DNA from: JBGTSJ01 sp041940305
GTDB lineage: Bacteria; Planctomycetota; Planctomycetia; Planctomycetales; Planctomycetaceae
Length of the DNA stretch: 40,167 nucleotides
Reading direction: 5' to 3'
Assembly (NCBI GenBank): GCA_041940305.1
Contig: JBGTSJ010000038.1
Coordinates: 1 to 40,167 of the forward strand
Position 1 is the first letter of the stretch; each line of letters begins with the position of its first letter. Under the pieces are notes generated by a model. That model was not told the origin of the DNA, did no database searches, and saw nothing but the letters and a program-made list of their open reading frames with translations. The position numbers and the translations under genes are program-made. Shown here one piece after another: positions 17,001 through 23,887 of the stretch.

Positions 17001-17242
17001 ATCGCCGGACCGGAGTCGCCCCCTGCCATCTGGAACCGCACGAGGCGGAGATCGAGCGATCCTTCCAACTCTTCGACTGCGCCATGACAGTCGAAACAAT
17101 GCGCCCGGAAGATCGGACGAATGTGCTGCTCGAACGTCAGCGCCTCTGCGGGCGCGTCGGCGGCCGGCAGGAGCGTCGAGAACAGGCCGCAGGCAGCGGC
17201 CAACAATGGTCGCAGTGTCGTCTGAAACAAATTGTCGTCCAC
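14087..17242 (-). CDS. PSCyt1-DUF1549-DUF1553 protein (PSD1 type) with beta-rich insertion (pair 2)
   Basis: The 1051-residue protein has a hydrophobic leader (about 8-28). A planctomycete cytochrome c-like domain follows, with CFDCH at 49-53 and the distal-ligand region GEMPPGEGKVP at 99-108. DUF1549 spans about 166-390 and carries a second haem-binding-type motif CAQCH at 357-361. A Glu/Ala-rich coiled coil lies at about 403-460, and DUF1553 runs from about 565 to the family end NEFLYVD. Residues about 790-975 interrupt DUF1553 with a beta-rich module (FAPIRRWTAPADGVLRITGT, DTIDFVTDCVTS) that resembles jelly-roll carbohydrate-binding domains. The family is proposed to be exported, haem-binding and involved in polysaccharide or sulfated-compound use; this is unproven. 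The frame opens with GTG; a TTG at 17230 is an alternative. It sits 5 bases from its DUF1501 partner. Confidence 0.92.
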   Translation of the reverse strand: MDDNLFQTTLRPLLAAACGLFSTLLPAADAPAEALTFEQHIRPIFRAHCFDCHGAVEELEGSLDLRLVRFQMAGGDSGPAIVPGNPDESLLLQRVRSGEMPPGEGKVPAAEIAILERWIASGAPTARPEPDSIGPGLGITPEERAWWAYQPIVRPEIPDHPEQERVRTPIDALLRSAMPEGLSFSPDADRHTLIRRASFDLTGLPPGEEQVARFVADDSPQAYERLVDELLESPHYGERWARHWLDVAGYSDSEGATTQDAVRSWAWKYRDYVIRSFNADKPFDQFVIEQLAGDELAGPVAGDLTPEQIELLTATGFLRMAADGTGSGDNSPEARNQVMADTLKIVSTSLLGLSVACAQCHDHRYDPIPQTDYFALRAVFEPALDWQSWRTPPERLISLYTAADREAAAAVEAEAQQIAAERQTKQDEYMAAAVAAELEKFEEPLREQLRVAYATAADQRTDEQKQLLAQHPSVNISPGVLYQYNQEAADDLKSYDERIAAVRAKKPVEEFLRVLQEPPGHAPETKLFYRGDYRQPTQTIAPAALTVAVPEDQRIEFTDVGGELPTTGRRLAFAKWLTSRDNPLTARVIANRVWMHHFGRGLSATPADFGRLGTPPTHPELLDWLADELISQGWSLKSLHRQILLSTAYRQSSFRDPARTAIDAENRYYWRKDVLRLDAEVLTDRILAASGQLDLTQFGPPVAIKEDETGQVVVDGQQRRRSLYLQQRRTQPVALLQAFDAPVMQTNCESRPSSTVATQSLMMMNGDFILRSADQLAARAVSTDAAALAEALGLDRTPLTASQTPLWQFGYGRYSTESGHVDSFSLLPHWTGAAWQGGPELPDPQIGWVMLRTTGGHTGENPEFAPIRRWTAPADGVLRITGTLEHGSEHGDGVRGRIVSSASGMAGEWLVHNGSESTYIESLAVTRGDTIDFVTDCVTSVTSDSFNWTASLQLTNGDSQVGTWESAPGFRGPQESGSPLLPAHVVAAWRAAYLRDPDADELAAAVEFLQAQLATMQNHPETLPADVSPERQALTNLCQALLTSNEFLYVD

Positions 17243-17400
17243 AGGGCGGGGTCAGCGGGGTCATGCTGACGGTGTGGATATCGGGCGGGACTGCTGCAGT
17301 CTCTGTGTCTTAAGTATCGAGATTCCTGAATGACCCGACAAGTGCGGAAGCGGCAAAACTACACGGCCGCGGCGTGAAAGAGGTGCTCGCCCCGACGGCG

Positions 17401-18891
17401 TCAGGCGAGGACGCCGTGAACGACGCGGCCGCCGACGTCGGTGAGACTCTCGTCGCGCCCCTGATGAAAGTAGGTGAGCCGCTCGTGGTCGAGTCCCATG
17501 AGGTGGAGAATGGTGGCGTGCAGGTCGTGCAGATGCACGCGGTCAACGACGGCTTCGAATCCGAAGTCGTCCGTCTCTCCATAGGCGATGCCCCCTTTCA
17601 CGCCCGCGCCGGCCAGCCACATGCTGAATCCGTACGGGTTGTGGTTGCGGCCGGGCGCATTGGGGCCTTCGCTGAACGGCATGCGGCCGAATTCGCCTCC
17701 CCAGACGATCAGCGTCTCTTCAAGCAGTCCGCGGGCTTCGAGGTCGGAGAGGAGGGCGGCGATGGGCTGGTCCACCTCGGCGGCGTGCCGGCCGTGGTTC
17801 TTCTCGATGCTCTCATGCGCGTCCCAGGTCTCTTCCAGATGCCCCCCTCCGGAATAGAGCTGAATGAATCGCACGCCGCGTTCGACGAGCCGCCGCGCGA
17901 CGAGGCAGTTTCGGCCGAATTCATCGGTGGGCTTCCGGCCGACGCCGTAGAGGTCGAGCGTGGACTGGGTTTCCTGCGAAAGGTCCACCGCTTCCGGCGC
18001 TTCGGCCTGCATGCGGTAGGCCAGTTCGTAGCTGGCGATGCGGGCCGCCAGCTCATGCCCGCCCGGCCGCGAGGCAAGATGCCGATCGTTGAGCTGCTGC
18101 AGCAGTTCGAGTTGATCCCGCTGCGCTTCGCGCGTGACGTATTCTGGTCCCTGCAGATCAAGAATCGGGTTGCCGACGGGGCGGAAGAGGGTGCCCTGAT
18201 AGGTTCCCGGCATGAAGCCGCTCGACCAGTTCGGCTGGCCGCTGATCGGTCCGCCGCGCTTATCGAGCATCACCACATAGCCAGGGAGGCTCTGGTTCTC
18301 GGTCCCCAGGCCGTACACGCACCATGATCCGAGCGACGGGCGGCCGATGAAGGTCTTGCCGGTGTTCATGGCCACGAGCGCCGACCCGTGTGCGTGGCTG
18401 TCCGTGTGGCAGGAACGGATCACGGCGAGCTTGTCGGCATGTTCCCGCACGCGCGGAAAGTAGTCCGAGATCAGCAGTCCACTCTCGCCCCCTGGACGGA
18501 AGGGTCGCCACGCGGGAGTCAGAAATCCGACCTTGCGGCCTCCTGAATTGATGTAGTCCTTCCCCTCGGGCAAGGGCTGGCCGGCGTATTGTTCGAGCGC
18601 CGGCTTGTAGTCGAACGTATCCACCTGGCTGGGGGCGCCGTTCATCATCAGAAAGATGCACGAGCGGACCCTGGTCGGCAATTGCGGCGGACGGGCGGCC
18701 AGCGGATCGGCCGTCGTGGCGTCGGCGGCTCGGGCGTGCCGCGTGAAAAACCGGTCGGCATCCAGCAGCGACGCCAGTGCGATGCCGGCGAAGCCACCGC
18801 CCATCTGCCAGACGGCCTCGCGGCGGGTCTGGCCGCAGGGAAACCGGCGTCGCGCGGGACCGCCCAGGTCGGAGCGAGGTTCAGTCGACAT
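17401..18891 (-). CDS. DUF1501 protein, partner of the upstream PSD1 gene (pair 1)
   Basis: The 496-residue protein has an N-terminus with CGQTRREAVWQMGGGFAGIA, a Tat-like RR pair before a hydrophobic stretch. DUF1501 motifs follow: FLMMNGAPSQVDTFDYKP, GGESGLLISDYFPRVREHADK, LIVWGGEFGRMP, GRNHNPYGFSMWLAGAGVKGG and LMGLDHERLTYFHQGRDE. It overlaps the end of the PSD1 gene by 11 bases if it starts at 18891, or by 23 bases if it starts at the in-frame ATG 18903. Translational coupling is likely in either case. The gene is followed by a 158-base gap before pair 2, so the two pairs may be one or two transcripts. Confidence 0.92.
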   Translation of the reverse strand: MSTEPRSDLGGPARRRFPCGQTRREAVWQMGGGFAGIALASLLDADRFFTRHARAADATTADPLAARPPQLPTRVRSCIFLMMNGAPSQVDTFDYKPALEQYAGQPLPEGKDYINSGGRKVGFLTPAWRPFRPGGESGLLISDYFPRVREHADKLAVIRSCHTDSHAHGSALVAMNTGKTFIGRPSLGSWCVYGLGTENQSLPGYVVMLDKRGGPISGQPNWSSGFMPGTYQGTLFRPVGNPILDLQGPEYVTREAQRDQLELLQQLNDRHLASRPGGHELAARIASYELAYRMQAEAPEAVDLSQETQSTLDLYGVGRKPTDEFGRNCLVARRLVERGVRFIQLYSGGGHLEETWDAHESIEKNHGRHAAEVDQPIAALLSDLEARGLLEETLIVWGGEFGRMPFSEGPNAPGRNHNPYGFSMWLAGAGVKGGIAYGETDDFGFEAVVDRVHLHDLHATILHLMGLDHERLTYFHQGRDESLTDVGGRVVHGVLA

Positions 18892-21800
18892 ACAGGAACT
18901 CATTCGAGTTAAACAGCACGACGCACAACGACGCCCAGGCCAGCACTTCGGCGGAGGGGGCGGGTTGCGGCGGTTCGTCGGACGGTATGTTGAAGCGGGA
19001 CATGAGCTGCCCGATCAGTCGGTCGCGCGTCTTCTCGTCGAGCGGTCGGTCGTAGACGAGGACGGCCGCCATGTCACCCTGCCAGTACTCGCCGTCGATG
19101 TTGCCCTGCTGGCCGATGACCCAGGGCGTATCGAGCCGACGCCCTTCGAGCGGAGTGGACCGGTCGGCAATCTTTCTCCGGTTCTGAAAGACGGCGGCGC
19201 CCGCTGGAGCGTTGACGGCGGTGAGGACGAACAGCCTGTCCCGCTCCGTGACCCGTCCGGCCGCCGGCCACACGTCGCTGAACCGCACGGTGTCTGCATC
19301 GGTGAGGCCGAGGAACAACGAGGATACGGAATTCCCCTCGCGGCCGTTCCAGTTGGAGATGATCTCGCGATGCCCGGGCTTCCCGCGGTCGGCGACGACG
19401 GCCAGAATCGTGCACTCCGGGGCGGTCAACAGCTCGCCATTAATGAACAGGAACTGGTTGTCGCCGCTCCACCGCACGACCGCCGGCCCGCTGTCGGATG
19501 CCTTGACCCATTGTGGCCGCCGTTGGGGATCAGGCTGCGATGCGGTGAGTCCGTCTGCATGCGGGCTGCTCCAGCGGGTGACGGCTCCGTGTTCGTCCGG
19601 TTCGATGCCGGCGCCGGCATCCAGCCACAGCGTCAGCCCCTCTTCCGGCGGCTGAAACGCGATGTCGGGGTCGGTGCTCGCTGTGGTCTGCGTCAAGGCG
19701 GGCGCTGTGGTCGTTTCGAGACGCGCCAGTTGCCGCCTCACGTGATGCAGTGCAGCGTGGGCTTCATCCGGCAGCGGCTCGCGGGCGAGGATGGATCGCC
19801 AGATCGTGGCGAGACGTGCGGCTTCATCCGGGCCGGACGCGACGGCGCGCTCGGCAAGCAGCCGCGATTGCTCGTGGACGAATTCGTTGTTCAGCAGCGC
19901 CAATGCCTGCGGCGCGACGATCGTCACGTCGCGGCGGTCGCAGGGGAGCGTGGTGTCGCACAGGTCGAAGGTCGTCATCAGGGGGGGCAGCAGGCTCCGC
20001 TGCATGTACGTGTACAGGCTGCGCCGCCGCTGGTCGGCCGGCGGCGAGGCCTCATAAGCGGCGTCCTTGCGCGACAGCCCCTCCAGCGCCTCCGGACTGA
20101 TGTGGGGACGGAAGCTCTCTCCTCCGATCTGCAGATCAAGCGCGCCGCTGGCTGCGAGAACGGAATCCCTCAGCGTCTCCGCATCGATCCGCCGCCGATT
20201 AGCGCGCCACCACAGGCGATTGGCCGAATCCAGCTCATCGCAGGCTGCATGCTCGGGATGAACCGATGCCTGCCGGTAGGTGGTCGACGTCACCAGGAGG
20301 CGATGGATGTGCTTGAGGCTCCATGCATTCTCGATGAGTTCCGCCGCGAGCCAGTCGAGCAGCTCCGGATGAGTCGGCAGATCCCCCGTGAATCCGAAAT
20401 TATTTGAAGACCGCACGAGCCCCTCGCCGAAATGATGCTGCCACAGCCGGTTGACGATGACGCGGGCCGTGAGCGGATTGTCGGGCCGGGCGATCCAGCG
20501 GGCGAGCTGCAGGCGTCGCTGCGACGTCGCGGCATCCTCCCGCGGCGGATCGAACTCGCTGAAACCGTCGGGCCAGAGTGTGAGCGACGCGGGCGCAACC
20601 TCCTGCATGGGGTGATGACGCTCCCCATTCTTGAGCAGGTGCAGAGGAGCAGGCTCCCGCGCGACATCGGTCCAGCCGAGCACGTCGGGCATGCCCAACT
20701 CCTCGGCCGAGGGGCCTCCGAGCAGGTCCCGGCTCCGTGGCCCGATCGGTCCGGCCCAGAAAGCGGACGCCATCCGGTAGTAGTCCACCTGGGGAATGGG
20801 ATCAAACTTATGGTCGTGACAACGCGCACACTTCACCGACATTCCCAGAAAAGCCGATGAGGTGGCGTGGACCAGGTCTTCCAGTCGCTCGTACTGATAA
20901 TCGGCCGGGTCGTTCGGCTCGTCGTTCCAAGTGCCGAGTCGCAGGAAGCCGGTGGCGATGACGTCGTCCGCCGTCCGGTCGGGCAACTCATCACCGGCGA
21001 GCTGCATGACGATGAAGCGGTCGTAGGGGAGATCGGCATTGAAGGCGCGCTGCACCCAGTCGCGGTATTTCCAAGCGAAGGGCTTGGGTTGATCGCGCTC
21101 GTAACCGCTGGTTTCCGCATACCGCACCAGGTCGAGCCAGTATCGGGCCCAGCGCTCTCCAAAGTGAGGAGACGCCAGCAGCGAATCGACGAGCCGCTCC
21201 CAGGCCAGCGGGGCATCGTCGGCAACAAAGGCTTCGATCTGTGCAGCCGTCGGCGGGAGACCGACCAGATCGTTATAGAGCCTGCGAATCAGCGTCCGGC
21301 GATCCGCCTCGGGCGCAGGATCCAGCCCCGCCTCGTCCAGACGCCGCCGGACGAACACATCCACCGGGTGTGCAACGGTATCCGGCGCGCCGGGTCCGAA
21401 AACGTCCGGACGCTCCACAGGCTGCAGGGACCACCAGTCGCGTCCTCCCCGGACATCCGATGACGCTTCGTACAGGTCCAGGACCCGATTCTCGGGCCAC
21501 GGCGCTCCCTGCGCGAGCCACTGTTCCAGAACGGCGATCTCTTCAGCAGGCAATCTACGCGAGACGCCGCGCTCTTCGGGCGGCATCTCTCCGCCCCGCA
21601 CTCGGGACAACAGCAGGCTGGCCGTGACATCATCGGGATCGACGGCCGGTCCGCTGTCGCCTCCCTGATGCAGCCCCTCCCCCCGCGACAAGTCCAGCCC
21701 TCCGGAGGGTTCCCCGGACTGGTGACACTCCAGGCAACGCCGCACGATGACCGAGGCGGCCGCATCGAATGCCGCCGTCTCTCCATCGGGTTGGCCGGCA

Positions 21801-21898
21801 GCGACGGTGAGCCGGTCGTCAGCGGCAGCGGTTGCCGCGACGGCAGCCAGCAGCCAGCCGGCGAGCCGCGTCGGCCGCGATGGATTGAGACGCTGCAT
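18881..21898 (-). CDS. PSCyt1-DUF1549-DUF1553 protein (PSD1 type) with LamG-like insertion (pair 1)
   Basis: The 1005-residue protein starts at an ATG with GGGGGAGAA a few bases upstream. It has a signal-like hydrophobic segment (about 11-27) and a PSCyt1 domain with CLECH (55-59) and GEMPPEERG. DUF1549 spans about 176-385 with a second CARCH motif (357-361), and DUF1553 starts at about 455 and ends in NEFLYVD. Residues about 731-980 form an inserted module beginning GLTLWLDAGAGIEPDEHGAV and continuing through FLFINGELLTAPECTILAV and AAVLVYDRPLDEKTRDRLIG. This is the pattern of a concanavalin-like (LamG/laminin G-3) lectin domain. The gene is the first of pair 1 and lies 72 bases after the lipoate-ligase-like gene. 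Biochemical role unknown. Confidence 0.92.
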   Translation of the reverse strand: MQRLNPSRPTRLAGWLLAAVAATAAADDRLTVAAGQPDGETAAFDAAASVIVRRCLECHQSGEPSGGLDLSRGEGLHQGGDSGPAVDPDDVTASLLLSRVRGGEMPPEERGVSRRLPAEEIAVLEQWLAQGAPWPENRVLDLYEASSDVRGGRDWWSLQPVERPDVFGPGAPDTVAHPVDVFVRRRLDEAGLDPAPEADRRTLIRRLYNDLVGLPPTAAQIEAFVADDAPLAWERLVDSLLASPHFGERWARYWLDLVRYAETSGYERDQPKPFAWKYRDWVQRAFNADLPYDRFIVMQLAGDELPDRTADDVIATGFLRLGTWNDEPNDPADYQYERLEDLVHATSSAFLGMSVKCARCHDHKFDPIPQVDYYRMASAFWAGPIGPRSRDLLGGPSAEELGMPDVLGWTDVAREPAPLHLLKNGERHHPMQEVAPASLTLWPDGFSEFDPPREDAATSQRRLQLARWIARPDNPLTARVIVNRLWQHHFGEGLVRSSNNFGFTGDLPTHPELLDWLAAELIENAWSLKHIHRLLVTSTTYRQASVHPEHAACDELDSANRLWWRANRRRIDAETLRDSVLAASGALDLQIGGESFRPHISPEALEGLSRKDAAYEASPPADQRRRSLYTYMQRSLLPPLMTTFDLCDTTLPCDRRDVTIVAPQALALLNNEFVHEQSRLLAERAVASGPDEAARLATIWRSILAREPLPDEAHAALHHVRRQLARLETTTAPALTQTTASTDPDIAFQPPEEGLTLWLDAGAGIEPDEHGAVTRWSSPHADGLTASQPDPQRRPQWVKASDSGPAVVRWSGDNQFLFINGELLTAPECTILAVVADRGKPGHREIISNWNGREGNSVSSLFLGLTDADTVRFSDVWPAAGRVTERDRLFVLTAVNAPAGAAVFQNRRKIADRSTPLEGRRLDTPWVIGQQGNIDGEYWQGDMAAVLVYDRPLDEKTRDRLIGQLMSRFNIPSDEPPQPAPSAEVLAWASLCVVLFNSNEFLYVD

Positions 21899-21970
21899 CC
21901 GATTCTCCCCCAGATCCAACTCAACGTACCGGAGAACGGAAGGGTGAACCACCCAGGGAGCGGAGCCGGG

Positions 21971-22792
21971 TCATTTCCCGGGGCGCATCCAGTTGATCGC
22001 CGCATATTTGTCGGCCGCCAATGCCTCGACTCTCTGCAGTTCGTCCGGTGTCAGGCCGGCATCTTCGGAAGTTCCGCAAAGCTCTCCGGCCAGACGTCGC
22101 CCGCAGGTCTGCGCCAGCGGTTCCGCAGGGAGGGTGACACCCGCCAGTTCGCATACGCCGGGAAACTCCGGAGCATGCGGTGAGCGCTCCAGCAGGATGC
22201 TGCCATGCTGCAGCACAGCCCCGCGGCGGCGGCGCTGGGCGCTGCCGACGATCTTGTGGCCGTCCAAGACGATGTCGTTGGGATCGCCGCGGCCGAAGCA
22301 GAGGAATGGGTCGATGGTCGATGGACGATGGTCGATGGACGGGCGGATGTCGCCGCGCATTCTGAGTTCCGTGCCGTTTCGCTCACGCCCGGCGGGCGAG
22401 GCGGCGGCGATGGACTTTTTGAGCACATCAATGATGGCGGCGTGGGCCAGCCGATACAGCTGAGAAGGATTCGCCGCGAGCGCGTGCGCGGCGGGGATGG
22501 CCAGACTATAGGTCACTTCGTGATGATGCAGGATCGCCCCTCCGCCGGAGAGCCGCCGGACGGTGGCGAGGCCGTCGAGTCGAGGATCGGACTTTGCCTC
22601 GTCGGCACGCTGAAAGTGGCCGAGTGAGACCGTCGGCTCGGACCACGAGTAGATGCGGATTGTCGCGACCTGGCGCTCGATGGCCGATTCGAGCAATACC
22701 TCATCGACGGCCATATTCCGCACGCCGGAGTGCTGCGCATCATTTAACAGGCGGCTTGAAGCCATCGATCGAGTGCAGTCAGCTGCGGTCAT
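21971..22792 (-). CDS. Lipoate/octanoate-protein ligase A-like protein (LplA/LipM family)
   Basis: The 273-residue protein has the family motifs in order: NMAVDEVLLE (26-35), SLGHFQ (56-61), VRRLSGGGAILHHHEVTYS (78-96), GDPNDIVLDGHKIVGSAQRR (169-188, with the ligand-binding Lys K180) and LQHGSIL. These enzymes attach lipoate or octanoate to lipoyl domains. A pyruvate dehydrogenase E2 with two lipoyl domains is encoded at 37121. A short Arg/Pro/Ser stretch (about 147-162) just before the Lys motif is encoded by heptanucleotide repeats and looks inserted. It is not present in typical family members. The start may instead be ATG 22765; neither start has a good ribosome-binding site. Whether it acts as ligase or octanoyltransferase cannot be read from sequence. 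Confidence 0.85.
   Translation of the reverse strand: MTAADCTRSMASSRLLNDAQHSGVRNMAVDEVLLESAIERQVATIRIYSWSEPTVSLGHFQRADEAKSDPRLDGLATVRRLSGGGAILHHHEVTYSLAIPAAHALAANPSQLYRLAHAAIIDVLKKSIAAASPAGRERNGTELRMRGDIRPSIDHRPSTIDPFLCFGRGDPNDIVLDGHKIVGSAQRRRRGAVLQHGSILLERSPHAPEFPGVCELAGVTLPAEPLAQTCGRRLAGELCGTSEDAGLTPDELQRVEALAADKYAAINWMRPGK
22311..22338. repeat. Four heptanucleotide repeats (TCGATGG type) inside the ligase gene
   Basis: The plus strand reads TCGATGG, TCGATGG, ACGATGG, TCGATGG without gaps. The unit is 7 bases, so loss or gain of one unit would shift the ligase reading frame. The translation on the coding strand is the low-complexity piece RPSIDHRPSTID. Confidence 0.7.
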
Positions 22793-22859
22793 CCCATGAC
22801 GATCTGAGGCGATTCATCGTCAGCAAACGTACAGCACACTTGTGGCCGAGGTTCGGCCG

Positions 22860-23816
22860 TCAGTTCCGCACGCCGCGTTCGGTCAGATCCATGAAGGCCT
22901 CATTGAGGTGCCGCTGGTCGCGCTGGAACGACATGACCGATGCGCCGGCGTCTAGCACGCTGCGCAGCAGGACGTTCTGGTCGGTCTGCTCGCGATTAAA
23001 CGAGATGCGAAACTCCGGCTTGCCGTCGGAACGGTGGACCTCCATCACCCCGGTCAACTGCGACAGGCGGGATTCGAACTCGGGCACGTCCTCCTCCAGC
23101 CGCAGCCGGTAGACGGGATGCTCGGCCTGGATGTGGAGCAGGTTCTCCATCGCTCCGCTGTACTTGGTCTTGCCGCGGTCGATGATCGTGACGCTGTCAC
23201 AGAGTTCGGCCAGTTCGCTGAGGATGTGGCTGCTGATGAAGATCGTCTTCCCCATCCGCTTGAGTTCGCGAAGGATCTCCATCAGCTCGATGCGGGCGCG
23301 GGGGTCGAGTCCGGAGGCCGGTTCATCGAGCAGGAGCAGGTCGGGGTCGTTGACGAGCACGCGGGCCAGGCTGACGCGCTGCTGCATGCCGCGGGAGAGC
23401 CCCTGGATGAGGTCATCCTTGCGGCCGGCCATGTCGGTGAGGTCGAGGACGTCGGCGACGATGCGGTTGCGTTCCTTGAGCGAGAAACCGTAAGCCGCGC
23501 CGAAGAAGTCCAGGTACTCGAACACCGTCATCTGGCGGTACATGCTGAAGTGGTCGGGCATGTAGCCGATGCGGCGACGGATGGCCTTCACGTCGTCGCG
23601 GACGTCGTGGCCGAAGACCCGGATGCGCCCCGTCTGCGGCTTCAGGAGCGTGCAGATCAGCTTAAGCGACGTCGTCTTGCCGGCGCCGTTGGGACCGACG
23701 AACCCGTGCAGCGCGTGGGGATGCACCTGGAACGAGATGCCGTCGAGAGCGCGATGCGCCTTGAAGAGGTGCGTCACGTTCTCGACGTCGATGACAGGTC
23801 CGTCGGCGGTGGGCAT
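22860..23816 (-). CDS. ABC transporter ATP-binding protein
   Basis: The 318-residue protein is a complete ABC nucleotide-binding domain: Walker A GPNGAGKTT (41-49), the Q-loop replaced in the family style by GYMPDHFSMY (84-93), signature LSRGMQQR (140-147), Walker B LLLLDEP (160-166) and H-loop His (SSH, H197). A C-terminal extension of about 90 residues follows, as in CcmA/NatA-type exporters of the ABC-2 class. It has all residues for ATP hydrolysis. The next upstream gene (23888) is a membrane protein with a 71-base gap and may be a partner. No ABC-2 permease is found in the window, so substrate and direction are unknown; export is likely from the subfamily. Confidence 0.93.
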   Translation of the reverse strand: MPTADGPVIDVENVTHLFKAHRALDGISFQVHPHALHGFVGPNGAGKTTSLKLICTLLKPQTGRIRVFGHDVRDDVKAIRRRIGYMPDHFSMYRQMTVFEYLDFFGAAYGFSLKERNRIVADVLDLTDMAGRKDDLIQGLSRGMQQRVSLARVLVNDPDLLLLDEPASGLDPRARIELMEILRELKRMGKTIFISSHILSELAELCDSVTIIDRGKTKYSGAMENLLHIQAEHPVYRLRLEEDVPEFESRLSQLTGVMEVHRSDGKPEFRISFNREQTDQNVLLRSVLDAGASVMSFQRDQRHLNEAFMDLTERGVRN

Positions 23817-23887
23817 GCGAACTGGGTTCAGAGGGACAGGAGACAGAAAAATCGTTTAGCCGCGGCCCAATGGGCCGCGCTCGGCGG

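Noticed and set aside
18656..20407. 583-codon open frame on the plus strand
   Set aside because: It is antisense to the pair-1 PSD1 and DUF1501 genes, both of which have clear family motifs. It is a GC-driven shadow.
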